Positions 22,975 through 32,427 of a DNA stretch of 64,000 nt are shown piece after piece. Position 1 is the first letter of the stretch. Each line of letters starts with the position of its first letter. The notes under the pieces are model-generated. The model searched no databases. It was not told where the DNA came from and worked only from the letters and a program-made list of their open reading frames with translations. The translations under genes were made by a program, and so were the position numbers. Location of the stretch: contig NZ_BBOJ01000004.1 in assembly GCF_000974445.1 (NCBI RefSeq), positions 62,001 to 126,000 on the forward strand. The letters run 5' to 3'. Origin of the DNA: Lentzea aerocolonigenes. Lineage in GTDB: Bacteria; Actinomycetota; Actinomycetes; Mycobacteriales; Pseudonocardiaceae.

Positions 22975-23808
22975 TCAGGGGGCCAGCTTCGGCGGGTCGG
23001 GGATCTTGTAGCCGGAAGATCCGATGTTGGCCTCCAGCGACTTGCGCCAGGCACCGCTGTCGATCATCTTCTGCAGTGCTGCCTGGACCTTCGACTTGCT
23101 GCTGGGGTCGTCGCGGTGCAGGCCGACGCCGTACTCCTCCTTGCTGAACGACTGGCCGACGACCCGCAGGAGCTCGGGATTCTGGGCTGCGTAGCCCGCG
23201 AGCAGGACGTCGTCGGTGGTGACGGCGTCGACGTTGTTGGCCAGCAGTGCCGTGACGCAGTCGCTGAACTTCGCGTACTCGACCATCTTCACGTCCTTGG
23301 CGAACTGGTCGCGCACGTACGCGGCGGAGGTCGAGCCGGCCGTGGAGCACAGGCGAAGGGTGCCGTTGAGCGACTTCGGGCCCTCGATGCGGGTCTCGTT
23401 CATGCGCACCAGCAGGTCCTGGCCCGCGACGAAGTAGGGGCCGACGAAGTCGACGATCTCCTTGCGCTTGTCCGTGATCGAGTACGTGGAGACGACCATG
23501 TCGGCTTCACCGCTGGTCAGCAGCGTCTCCCGGTTGCCGGGCTGCGCTTCCTTCCAGGTGATGTTCTGCTCGTCGACGCCCAGCTCGTTCGCGATGAACT
23601 TGGCCACGTCGACGTCGAAACCGCGGTAGCTGCCGTCGAGCCTGCGCACCGCCATACCCGGCTGGTCGTACGACACGGCGATGGTCATGCGGTCGTCGGC
23701 GCTGACCTTTCCCACCATGGTGGACTTGTCGCCGCCCGCGCACGAAGCGAGGAGCAGCACAGCCGCACATGTCGTCGCCACCAGGCGGAGGAGCGCTCTC
23801 GGCGTCAT
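22975..23808 (-). CDS. Orphan glutamate-type ABC substrate-binding lipoprotein
   Basis: A 277-residue family 3 solute-binding protein with a signal peptide ending in lipobox LASC. The two-lobed amino-acid-binding pattern is clear: YRGFDVDVAKFIANELG, MVVSTYSITDKRKEIVDFVGPYF and DAVTTDDVLLAGYA. It resembles the glutamate/aspartate GluB group. No permease or ATPase genes are adjacent. It is followed by a GntR regulator and a membrane ATPase with its own binding-protein-like sensor, so a sensing role beside or instead of transport is plausible. Confidence 0.9.
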   Translation of the reverse strand: MTPRALLRLVATTCAAVLLLASCAGGDKSTMVGKVSADDRMTIAVSYDQPGMAVRRLDGSYRGFDVDVAKFIANELGVDEQNITWKEAQPGNRETLLTSGEADMVVSTYSITDKRKEIVDFVGPYFVAGQDLLVRMNETRIEGPKSLNGTLRLCSTAGSTSAAYVRDQFAKDVKMVEYAKFSDCVTALLANNVDAVTTDDVLLAGYAAQNPELLRVVGQSFSKEEYGVGLHRDDPSSKSKVQAALQKMIDSGAWRKSLEANIGSSGYKIPDPPKLAP

Positions 23809-23960
23809 TCGTCCCTCTTACAACGGTTCTTCTGGTCCCACGGGCATGCGCCGACGCACCTTGGCAGCGTTGCTCGGCGATGCCGGAAACCTAGGCGGCG
23901 ATGCGGCGCATGTCCATACCCCGGCGTGAATGAGACAACAGAATCGTTGCCGTAACACGA

Positions 23961-26618
23961 TCAACGCAGACGGCGTGGACCGGCATCGTGCAGGGACGGA
24001 GGCGGGCCGATGACGATGCGCGCGCTGCTGACGAAAGCCCCTGCGGCAGAAGCAAGAACAGGTTCGAGCTTCAGCGAGCGCACCTCCGGAAGGTCCTCCG
24101 CCAGTGCCGCCAAACGGAGCACCAGATCCTGAAGTGCTTTCAGGTCCGCGGGTTCGTCGCCGCGGTAACCGGTCAGCAGAGGCGCCGCTTTCGGTGCCGC
24201 AACGAGTTCCGCCGCGTCGGTGTCGGTGAGGGGTACTGCCCGGTAGGCACGGTCGCCGAGGAGGTCGCTGACGAGACCTGACAGTCCGAACCAGACCAAC
24301 GTGCCGAAGCTCGGGTCGTCCTGCAGGCCCAGCACGCAGCTGACTCCCTTGGGTGCCATGCGTTGCACGTACACACCCGGCTTGCCCGACAGCGCCGCGA
24401 GGTCGTGGTAGGCGGCCTTGACCGATTCCTGCTGGGCGATGTCGAGCCGGACGCCGACGAGGTCCGTGCGGTGACGCAGGCGTTCGCTGGTGGCCTTCAT
24501 CGCGACGGGGTAGCCGAGCTCGTCCGCGGCCCGGGCGGCTTGCTCGGCACTGTGGGCGATGCGGAACGGAACGACGTCGATGCCGTAGCACGCGAGCAGT
24601 TCGACGGCTTGGTCGTCGTCGAGCCTGCGCTCTGCGCTCGTGCCGTCCACAATGGACCGCGCACGTTCGGTGTCGATGCCCTCCGGTCTGATGAAGGTGC
24701 CCTGGGGTGCCGCGCGCCAGTGGGCGTAGCGGACGGCGCGGGCCAATGCGAGAACGGCGCGTTCCGGACTGGCGTAGCTGGGAATCGAGCCCTTGCCGGG
24801 CATTTTCAGCTCGTCTGGAATGCCCTCGACCGCGAGGAACGTCGAGACGATCGGTTTCGTGCGGTGCGCGGCGTCCTTGAGCGCGCGGGCGTAGGCGGCG
24901 CCGGGGACCGCGATCGGCGGGACGAACACGACGACGAGAGCGTCGGTGTCGGGGCGGTCGAGGGCCTCCTTGACCGCTTTCGCGAACTCCTCGGGGGTGG
25001 CCTGGGCGCCGACGTCGACGGGGTCGCCCGCGAGGTCGAGGTCCTGGGCCAGCAACGTGTCGGCGGCGAGCAGGCCGATGGCGGTGGAGTTGCCGACGAC
25101 GGCGACACGCTTGCCCTGCGGCAACGGCTGGTGAGCGAGCAGGAGCGCCGTGTCGAACAGCTGGGCCAGCGAGTCGACCCGGATGACGCCGGCCTGCTCG
25201 AACAGCGCCTGCACGCTCGCCTCGTCGACCTTGGCGCCGGTGGCGGCGAGACCGGGCACGACGGCGTGGCGGCCGGACTTCACCGCGACGATGGGCTTGG
25301 TGCGGCCGAGGCGGCGCGCGAGCCTGGCGAACTTGCGCGGGTTGCCGAACGACTCCAGGTAGAGCAGGACGACGTCGGTGGCCGGGTCGGTCTCCCAGTA
25401 CTGCAGGAGGTCGTTGCCGGAGACGTCGGCGCGGTTGCCCGCCGAGACGAACGTGGACAGGCCGAGGCCCCAGCCCGCGGCGTTGGCCAGGATGGCGGTG
25501 CCGAGGGCGCCGGACTGGCAGAAGAAGCCGGCGCGGCCGCGTGCGGGGAGCTTCGGGGCGAGGCTCGCGTTGAGGCGGACCTTGGGGTCGAGGTTGAGCA
25601 CGCCGAGCGCGTTCGGGCCGACGACGCGCATGCCGTGCGCTCTCGCCTCGGCCGCGAGCCTGCGTTCGGCGGACAGACCGTCCGGTCCCGTCTCGCCGTA
25701 GCCGGAGCTGACGACGACGAGCGCCTTCACGCCCTTGGCGAGGCATCCGTCCATGACCTCGTCGACGCTGGCGGCGGGGACGGCGACGACAGCGAGGTCG
25801 ACGTCGTCGGGGATGTCGAGCACGGTCGGGTAGGCCCGCACGCCTCTGACCGCGCGGTGCTCGGCGTTGACCGGGTAGACGGGGCCGGTGAAGTCGGCTT
25901 CGAGGAGGTTCTTGAGGACCGCGTGGCCGATCTTGGTGGGGTCGGTGGAGGCGCCGATGACGGCGACGCTGCGCGGGTGCAGCAGGTTGTGCACGCTGCG
26001 GGCTTCGGCGGCCTGCTCGCGAGCCCTGGCGACGGCGACGGACTCGTCGGTGGGGTCGATGGCGAACTCCAGGTGCAGCACGCCCTCCTCGAACGCCCTG
26101 CTGACCTGGTAGCCGGCGTCGCGGAACACCCGGACCATCTGCCCGTTCTCGGCGAGGACCTCGGCCTCGAACCGGGTCAGCCCGACCTCCCTGGCCGCGG
26201 CGGCGAGGTGTTCGAGCAGGATGCTGCCCAGCCCGCGCCCCTGGTGGCCGTCCTCGACGACGAACGCGACCTCAGCCGAATCTCCCTGATGACCGCCTGG
26301 GTGATTGTCACCGTGCAGCCGGTCGAACCTGCCGACCGCGACGATGTCGTCACCGAGCAACGCGATGAGCGCCACCCGGTCGTGGTGGTCGACGGTGCTG
26401 AACCGCTCGAGGTCGCGCTGCGGGATCCGCGGGTAGGGCCCGAAGTACCGGAAGTACCGGGTCCGCTCCGAGAGCCTCCCGTGGAACTCCTTGAGCTTCT
26501 CGCCGTCGTCGGGCGTGATCGGTCGCAGGTGGACGGTGCCGCCGTCGCTGAGGACGACGTCCGCCTCCCAGTGCCGGGGGAAGTCGAACGGGTCCCGGCG
26601 CCCATCTGTGGAGCCCAT
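23961..26618 (-). CDS. Pat-like protein lysine acetyltransferase with acyl-CoA synthetase-like domains
   Basis: An 885-residue protein in the actinobacterial order: an N-terminal GNAT acetyltransferase (~residues 25-190, with acetyl-CoA loop VEDGHQGRGLGSILL), then the NDP-forming acyl-CoA synthetase-like CoA-binding and ligase-CoA domains (~210-650) and an ATP-grasp segment (~660-870). Enterobacterial Pat has the GNAT at the C-terminus instead. Homologues acetylate metabolic enzymes such as acetyl-CoA synthetase. The acuC deacetylase gene ends only 6 nt before this start. The two therefore form an acetylation/deacetylation operon. Confidence 0.92.
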   Translation of the reverse strand: MGSTDGRRDPFDFPRHWEADVVLSDGGTVHLRPITPDDGEKLKEFHGRLSERTRYFRYFGPYPRIPQRDLERFSTVDHHDRVALIALLGDDIVAVGRFDRLHGDNHPGGHQGDSAEVAFVVEDGHQGRGLGSILLEHLAAAAREVGLTRFEAEVLAENGQMVRVFRDAGYQVSRAFEEGVLHLEFAIDPTDESVAVARAREQAAEARSVHNLLHPRSVAVIGASTDPTKIGHAVLKNLLEADFTGPVYPVNAEHRAVRGVRAYPTVLDIPDDVDLAVVAVPAASVDEVMDGCLAKGVKALVVVSSGYGETGPDGLSAERRLAAEARAHGMRVVGPNALGVLNLDPKVRLNASLAPKLPARGRAGFFCQSGALGTAILANAAGWGLGLSTFVSAGNRADVSGNDLLQYWETDPATDVVLLYLESFGNPRKFARLARRLGRTKPIVAVKSGRHAVVPGLAATGAKVDEASVQALFEQAGVIRVDSLAQLFDTALLLAHQPLPQGKRVAVVGNSTAIGLLAADTLLAQDLDLAGDPVDVGAQATPEEFAKAVKEALDRPDTDALVVVFVPPIAVPGAAYARALKDAAHRTKPIVSTFLAVEGIPDELKMPGKGSIPSYASPERAVLALARAVRYAHWRAAPQGTFIRPEGIDTERARSIVDGTSAERRLDDDQAVELLACYGIDVVPFRIAHSAEQAARAADELGYPVAMKATSERLRHRTDLVGVRLDIAQQESVKAAYHDLAALSGKPGVYVQRMAPKGVSCVLGLQDDPSFGTLVWFGLSGLVSDLLGDRAYRAVPLTDTDAAELVAAPKAAPLLTGYRGDEPADLKALQDLVLRLAALAEDLPEVRSLKLEPVLASAAGAFVSSARIVIGPPPSLHDAGPRRLR

Positions 26619-26624
26619 TGGCTT

Positions 26625-27797
26625 CTAGTCCCTGGGGTCGTCCGGATCGAGTCCGTGCAACGGGAACACCGCACGACGCGTGTCCCGGATCGCCTTGTCC
26701 ACCGGTTCCTCCGCGTCCCCGCCCCACGGCTGGTGCACAGGGTCGCATCCATCGGTCATCGACGCAGGCAAAGGCCAGTCGGGCGCGATCCGTGTCGCAT
26801 GCGCCACCCAGTCCGCGGGCAACGGCCGCGCCGGGTCGACGTCGCGGTCCAGCACGGTCGCCAGCAGGTGCGTCCACGACCGCGGCACGACCCTGAGCAG
26901 CTCGTACCCGCCACCGCCGAGCGCGAGCCACTTGTACCCGTGCTCGTTGACCAGCTCGCGGAACGCCTGGTAGATCGCCCGGTGCCCGTCGACGCTGAGC
27001 GCCAGGTCCGCGAGCGGATCCTCCTTGTGCGTGTCGACACCGCACTGCGTGACCAGCACCTGCGGCCGGAACGCCTTGAGCAACGCCGGCACGGTGGCGT
27101 GAAACGCCCGCAGCCACCCGCCGTCCCGCGTCCCCGCGGGCAACGGCACGTTGACCGCACTCCCCTCGGCCCCCGCGCCACCGACCTCGCCGGCCCACCC
27201 CGTCCCCGGCCACAGGCTCATCGGATGCTGGTGCAACGAGATCGTCAGCACCCGCGGGTCGTCCCAGAACGCCGTCTGCACCCCGTCACCGTGATGGACG
27301 TCGACATCGACGTACGCGATGCGCTCGACCCCGCTGCGCAACAACCACTCGATGGCCACCGCGCAGTCGTTGTAGACGCAGAACCCGGCCGCGCTGTCCG
27401 GCATGGCGTGGTGCAACCCACCGGCGATGTTGACCGCCCGGTCCGCCTCACCCGACGCGATGGCCCGAGCCGCCGCCAGCGACCCGCCCACGACCAGCGC
27501 CGAAGCCTCGTGCATCCGCTCGAACACGGGGTTGTCCGGCGTCCCCAGCCCGTGCCCGACGTCCCACCCGGCCGTCGGCGCCGCCTGCACGGCGCTCAGA
27601 TATCCGGGCCGATGCACCAGTTCGATCTCTTCGTCGCTGGCAGCCGCGGGCACCCGCAGGTCGACCCCGTCCAGCACCCCGAGCGCCGTGGCGAGCCGAA
27701 CCGTGAGGTCGAGCCGGACGGGGTTCAGCGGATGGTCGCCACCGAGGTCGTACCCGAGGAAGGACCTGTCCCAGACAACAGCGGCTGGCTTACCCAT
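26625..27797 (-). CDS. acuC: AcuC-type class I histone deacetylase-like protein deacetylase
   Basis: A 390-residue arginase/deacetylase-fold enzyme. Zinc and catalytic residues are visible in GGLHHAMPDSAAGFCVYND (His pair), YVDVDVHHGDGVQ (Asp and His ligands), and the late CGVDTHKEDPL aspartate, with GGGGYEL near 310. It removes acetyl groups from lysines of acetyl-CoA synthetase and related enzymes by zinc hydrolysis. ATG 27797 is set by a TAGGTT -10 exactly 7 nt upstream (leaderless). It is the first gene of a two-gene unit with the Pat-like acetyltransferase. Confidence 0.92.
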   Translation of the reverse strand: MGKPAAVVWDRSFLGYDLGGDHPLNPVRLDLTVRLATALGVLDGVDLRVPAAASDEEIELVHRPGYLSAVQAAPTAGWDVGHGLGTPDNPVFERMHEASALVVGGSLAAARAIASGEADRAVNIAGGLHHAMPDSAAGFCVYNDCAVAIEWLLRSGVERIAYVDVDVHHGDGVQTAFWDDPRVLTISLHQHPMSLWPGTGWAGEVGGAGAEGSAVNVPLPAGTRDGGWLRAFHATVPALLKAFRPQVLVTQCGVDTHKEDPLADLALSVDGHRAIYQAFRELVNEHGYKWLALGGGGYELLRVVPRSWTHLLATVLDRDVDPARPLPADWVAHATRIAPDWPLPASMTDGCDPVHQPWGGDAEEPVDKAIRDTRRAVFPLHGLDPDDPRD

Positions 27798-27804
27798 GGC
27801 CAGC

Positions 27805-27810
27805 AACCTA
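27805..27810 (-). promoter_or_regulatory. -10 box of the leaderless acuC-pat operon
   Basis: On the minus strand TAGGTT is followed by GCTGGCC and then the acuC ATG, a 7-nt gap with no ribosome site. Confidence 0.65.
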
Positions 27811-27889
27811 CCCACCGATCGGCCGAGCCGGTGATCACAGGTTGGCCGCCACCCGCGCCCGACACCCCCGAGCCGCCTACAGTGCCACT

Positions 27890-27965
27890 TCTCCGGGCCA
27901 CCTCGCCGGGCCACCTCGCCGGGCCACCTCGCGGGGTCCACCTCGCGGGTCCACCTCGCCGGGGC
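27890..27965 (+). repeat. Tandem 13-bp direct repeat (GCCGGGCCACCTC)
   Basis: Five to six units of about 13 bp, some 14, with small variants such as GCGGGGTCCACCTC, lie 45-120 bp upstream of the DUF3558 lipoprotein gene and behind the divergent acuC start. Unit identity is high at the centre. There is no spacer diversity, so it is a simple tandem repeat and not a CRISPR. It could be a phase-variable spacer or a repeated binding site. Confidence 0.8.
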
Positions 27966-28008
27966 CCGAATCCGGAACCGATCTCACCGAACAGGGGTCA
28001 GAGGCGAC

Positions 28009-28611
28009 ATGCACCTGCGACCAGCGGCCATTTTCCTCGCGCTGACCCTGACCCTCGCCGCCGTCACGGGCTGCAGTGAACAGGTCAAGGGCAGCGCGGT
28101 GGCGAACACCAACGCCGCCCCCGAACCGGCCGACCCCACCTCGACCTCGAAGAAGCCGCCCACCAGCACCTCGTCCACGAAACAGGCGGACCCCACCGCC
28201 CAGAAACCGGGCGACGTCAAGATCACCACCAAGAAGAAAGCCTCGGGCCTCGAGACCTGCGGCGTCCTCAAACCCGCGGACATCGAAGCCGCCACCGGCG
28301 GCAAGTCCTCGGCGGACGGCGGCTGCATCCAGACCACCACCGGCCCGTCCACCGTCATCACCCAGATGGTCACGGTCCCGGACGTGACGGACCAGGAGGG
28401 TGAGAAGAAGCAGATCGAAATCGGCGGCAACACGGCATGGCAGGTCAGCGCCTCCAAGGAGGACTGCCAGTTCACCGTCATGCTGACCGACGACCCGGCC
28501 GTCATCACCCCGGCCTTCTCGGTGAGCGTGCTGGCGATCGAGGAGATCGACACCTGCGCCACCGCCCTGAAGCTCACCACCCAGGGCTTCGAACGCATCC
28601 CGAACGCCTGA
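28009..28611 (+). CDS. DUF3558 family lipoprotein
   Basis: A 200-residue lipoprotein: signal peptide with lipobox VTGC, a Thr/Ser/Lys/Pro linker (~residues 30-75), then a compact domain (~80-200) with paired cysteines ([37 protein letters not shown]). The pattern matches the DUF3558 group, abundant in Pseudonocardiales. These proteins are exported and of unknown function. The ATG has AGAGGC upstream. It is preceded by a tandem 13-bp repeat and is not in an obvious operon. Confidence 0.88.
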   Translation: MHLRPAAIFLALTLTLAAVTGCSEQVKGSAVANTNAAPEPADPTSTSKKPPTSTSSTKQADPTAQKPGDVKITTKKKASGLETCGVLKPADIEAATGGKSSADGGCIQTTTGPSTVITQMVTVPDVTDQEGEKKQIEIGGNTAWQVSASKEDCQFTVMLTDDPAVITPAFSVSVLAIEEIDTCATALKLTTQGFERIPNA

Positions 28612-28624
28612 CCCGCCGCCCGCA

Positions 28625-29476
28625 TCAGCCGCCAGTAGCGACCTCGCGGTCCAGCGCACACCAGTTGGACCAAGACCCGGCGTACAGCGCCGCGGGCTTC
28701 TCGGCCGACGTGATCCCGGCAACCTCCAGCGCCAGCACCACGGACGAAGCGGTCACCCCCGACCCGCAGTACGCCCCCACGGCCAGGTCACCCGACACCC
28801 CGATGCCGGCGAACCGCTCAGCCAGCTCCGCCGCATCGAGCCACCGCCCGTCCGCACCGACGTGCCCGGAGGACGGCGCGTTGAGCGCACCCGGAACGTG
28901 CCCGGCCTTGGGGTCCACCGGCTCGGTCTCACCGCGGTACCGAGCCGCCGCCCGCGCGTCGAGCAGCACGCCCTCCTGAGCGAGCGCCGCCGCCTCGTCC
29001 GCGTCCAGCACCGGCATCTGCCCAGGCCTCACCACCACGTCACCAGCCGAGTCACCCGACCGCACCTCAGGCTCCTCCGCGGTGACGGGCAACCCGGCCG
29101 CCTCCCACGCGGCGAACCCGCCGTCCAGCACCGCGACCTCGCCGTACCCGGCCCACCGCAACAGCCACCACACCCGCGCCGCGACCGAGCCGTCCCCCGC
29201 GTCGTAGGCCACGACCTGGCCGCCTTCGCGCACACCCGCGCGGCGCAGCACCTCCTGCAACCGCTCCGGATCCGGCAGCGGATGCCTGCCGCCGACACCG
29301 GGCGGGGCCGACAGCTCGGTGTCCAGATCCACGTACACCGCGCCGGGCACGTGGCTGACCTCGTAGTCTTGGCGTCCGGGTGGCCCGCCAAGACGCCACC
29401 GGACGTCCAGCACGACGGTGGCCGGTCGCGCACTCAGCGCGTCGGCGAGGGCCTCAGGAGTGATCAAGGGATGCAC
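28625..29476 (-). CDS. sseA: 3-mercaptopyruvate/thiosulfate sulfurtransferase (two rhodanese domains)
   Basis: A 283-residue protein with an inactive N-terminal rhodanese domain (~1-135) and an active C-terminal one (~150-280). The active loop reads [11 protein letters not shown][ST]GVT is the signature of mercaptopyruvate sulfurtransferases, whereas thiosulfate enzymes have CRKGVT. It transfers sulfane sulfur to cyanide or thiols. Start GTG 29476. It is divergent from ideR, 78 bp away. Confidence 0.92.
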   Translation of the reverse strand: MHPLITPEALADALSARPATVVLDVRWRLGGPPGRQDYEVSHVPGAVYVDLDTELSAPPGVGGRHPLPDPERLQEVLRRAGVREGGQVVAYDAGDGSVAARVWWLLRWAGYGEVAVLDGGFAAWEAAGLPVTAEEPEVRSGDSAGDVVVRPGQMPVLDADEAAALAQEGVLLDARAAARYRGETEPVDPKAGHVPGALNAPSSGHVGADGRWLDAAELAERFAGIGVSGDLAVGAYCGSGVTASSVVLALEVAGITSAEKPAALYAGSWSNWCALDREVATGG

Positions 29477-29554
29477 GGCTCACATCCTGCACCCGCGCGG
29501 ACACCTGTGTCCCCCGGCACGACTACCATTGACACCATACGAAGGGGAGCGGGT

Positions 29555-30246
29555 GTGAACGACCTCATCGACACCACGGAGATGTATCTCCGCACGATCT
29601 ACGAGCTCGAAGAAGAGGGCGTCGTGCCACTGCGCGCCCGCATCGCCGAGCGTCTCGGCCAAAGTGGACCGACGGTGAGCCAGACCGTCGGCCGCATGGA
29701 GCGAGACGGCCTGGTGGTCGTGGCGGAGGACCGCCACCTCGAGCTCACCGAGCAGGGCCGCAACCTCGCGATCGCCGTCATGCGCAAGCACCGGCTCGCC
29801 GAGCGCCTCCTCGTGGACATCATCGGGCTCGAGTGGGAGCACGTGCACAGCGAGGCATGCCGCTGGGAGCACGTGATGAGCGAGGCGGTCGAGCGCAAGC
29901 TCATCAAGCTGCTCGGCAACCCCACCACCTCGCCCTACGGCAACCCGATCCCCGGCCTCGACAAGCTGGGCGACGGCGAGCCCGCCCCGCCCGCCGAGGC
30001 AGACCTGGTGCGTGTGGACGAGGTGGCCCGCCGCGGCGGCGGCCGCGTCGAGGTCCGCCGCATCGCCGAGCACGTCCAGCTGGACCCCGACCTCATGGCC
30101 GAGCTGAAGGACGCAGGCGTCGTGCCGGGCGGCACCGTGCAGGTCGAGGCGCTCGCCGGCGCCAAGGTCGTGCAGGTGCGCGGCGGCAACGGCAACCTCG
30201 CCGAGCTCGACCCCGCGGTCGCCCACGCCGTCCTGGTGCTCGCCCG

Positions 30247-30250
<4 letters not shown>
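29555..30250 (+). CDS. ideR: Iron-dependent regulator of the DtxR family
   Basis: A 231-residue protein nearly superposable on mycobacterial IdeR: winged helix ([35 protein letters not shown]), metal/dimer domain ([32 protein letters not shown]) and a C-terminal SH3-like domain. Metal ligands in the positions known for DtxR (Met10, Cys near 102, Glu/His in CRWEH) are present. With Fe(II) it represses iron uptake and siderophore genes. GTG 29555 follows GAAGGGGAGCGG. The stop overlaps the galK start by 4 nt. Confidence 0.95.
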
Positions 30251-31422
<1,172 letters not shown>

Positions 31423-31458
31423 CGAACAACGATCTTGATCAGGAATGCGAGGACTGTG

Positions 31459-32421
31459 GTGAAGCTGCTCGTGACGGGCGGAGCCGGATACGTCGGCAGC
31501 GTGTGCGCTGCCCGGTTGCTCGAAGCCGGGCACGAGGTGGTCGTCCTCGACGACCTCTCCACCGGCCACGAGGACGCCGTCCCTTCGGGCGCGCGCTTCA
31601 TCCAGGGCGACATCGCCGAGGTGATCGGCGATGTCCTCGCTGAAGGGTTCGACGGCGTTCTCCACTTCGCGGCGAAGTCCCTCGTTGGCGAGTCCATGCA
31701 GGACCCCGGCAAGTATTGGACGGGCAACGTTCTGACGGCGATTCGCCTGCTCGACGCGATGAAGCATCACGGCACGCCGAAGCTCGTCTTCTCCTCGACC
31801 GCCGCGACGTACGGCGAGCCGCGGGAGGTGCCGATCCCCGAGACCGCTCCGACCGCCCCGACCAACACCTACGGCGCCACCAAGCTCGCCATCGACCACG
31901 CGATCACGTCGTACGCCGCGGCGCACAGCCTTGCGGCGACGAGCCTGCGGTACTTCAACGTCGCCGGCGCCTACGGCAGCATCGGCGAGCGCCACGCGAC
32001 CGAGACCCACCTCATCCCGCTCGTCCTCCAGGTCGCGCTCGGGCAGCGTGAGCACATCTCGATCTACGGCGAGGACTGGCCCACCGAGGACGGCACCTGC
32101 GTCCGCGACTACATCCACGTCACGGACCTCGCGGACGCCCACCTCCTCGCGCTCGACCACGCCACCGCCGGCGAGCACCGGATCTACAACCTCGGCAACG
32201 GCACCGGCTTCTCGGTCAAGCAGGTCATCGACACCTGCCGCGAGGTCACCGGGCACCCGATCCCCGCCGTCGTCGCCCCCAGGCGCGCCGGCGACCCGGC
32301 CGTTCTGGTCGCCTCCGCCGAGCGGGCTCGTACCGACCTCGGATGGAAGCCCGAACGCGCCGACCTCACCGGCATCGTCCGTGACGCGTGGGAGTTCACC
32401 CGCGCCCGCCACGGAGCCTGA
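31459..32421 (+). CDS. galE: UDP-glucose 4-epimerase
   Basis: A 320-residue extended SDR with NAD motif VTGGAGYVG at ~residues 5-13, the catalytic Tyr-x-x-x-Lys in NTYGATKLA (~140), the [11 protein letters not shown] serine (~117), and [10 protein letters not shown]. It interconverts UDP-glucose and UDP-galactose. GTG 31459 follows GAGGA at 6-8 nt. dtxR-galE neighbourhood is known from corynebacteria, with galK inserted here. Confidence 0.93.
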   Translation: MKLLVTGGAGYVGSVCAARLLEAGHEVVVLDDLSTGHEDAVPSGARFIQGDIAEVIGDVLAEGFDGVLHFAAKSLVGESMQDPGKYWTGNVLTAIRLLDAMKHHGTPKLVFSSTAATYGEPREVPIPETAPTAPTNTYGATKLAIDHAITSYAAAHSLAATSLRYFNVAGAYGSIGERHATETHLIPLVLQVALGQREHISIYGEDWPTEDGTCVRDYIHVTDLADAHLLALDHATAGEHRIYNLGNGTGFSVKQVIDTCREVTGHPIPAVVAPRRAGDPAVLVASAERARTDLGWKPERADLTGIVRDAWEFTRARHGA

Positions 32422-32427
32422 GCCGGG

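Noticed and set aside
27890-27965. CRISPR-like repeats
   Set aside because: Units are contiguous 13-mers with no spacers; simple tandem repeat.
24363-28079. 1238-codon open frame on the plus strand
   Set aside because: Antisense to the Pat-like and acuC genes; composition typical of codon-position bias artefacts.
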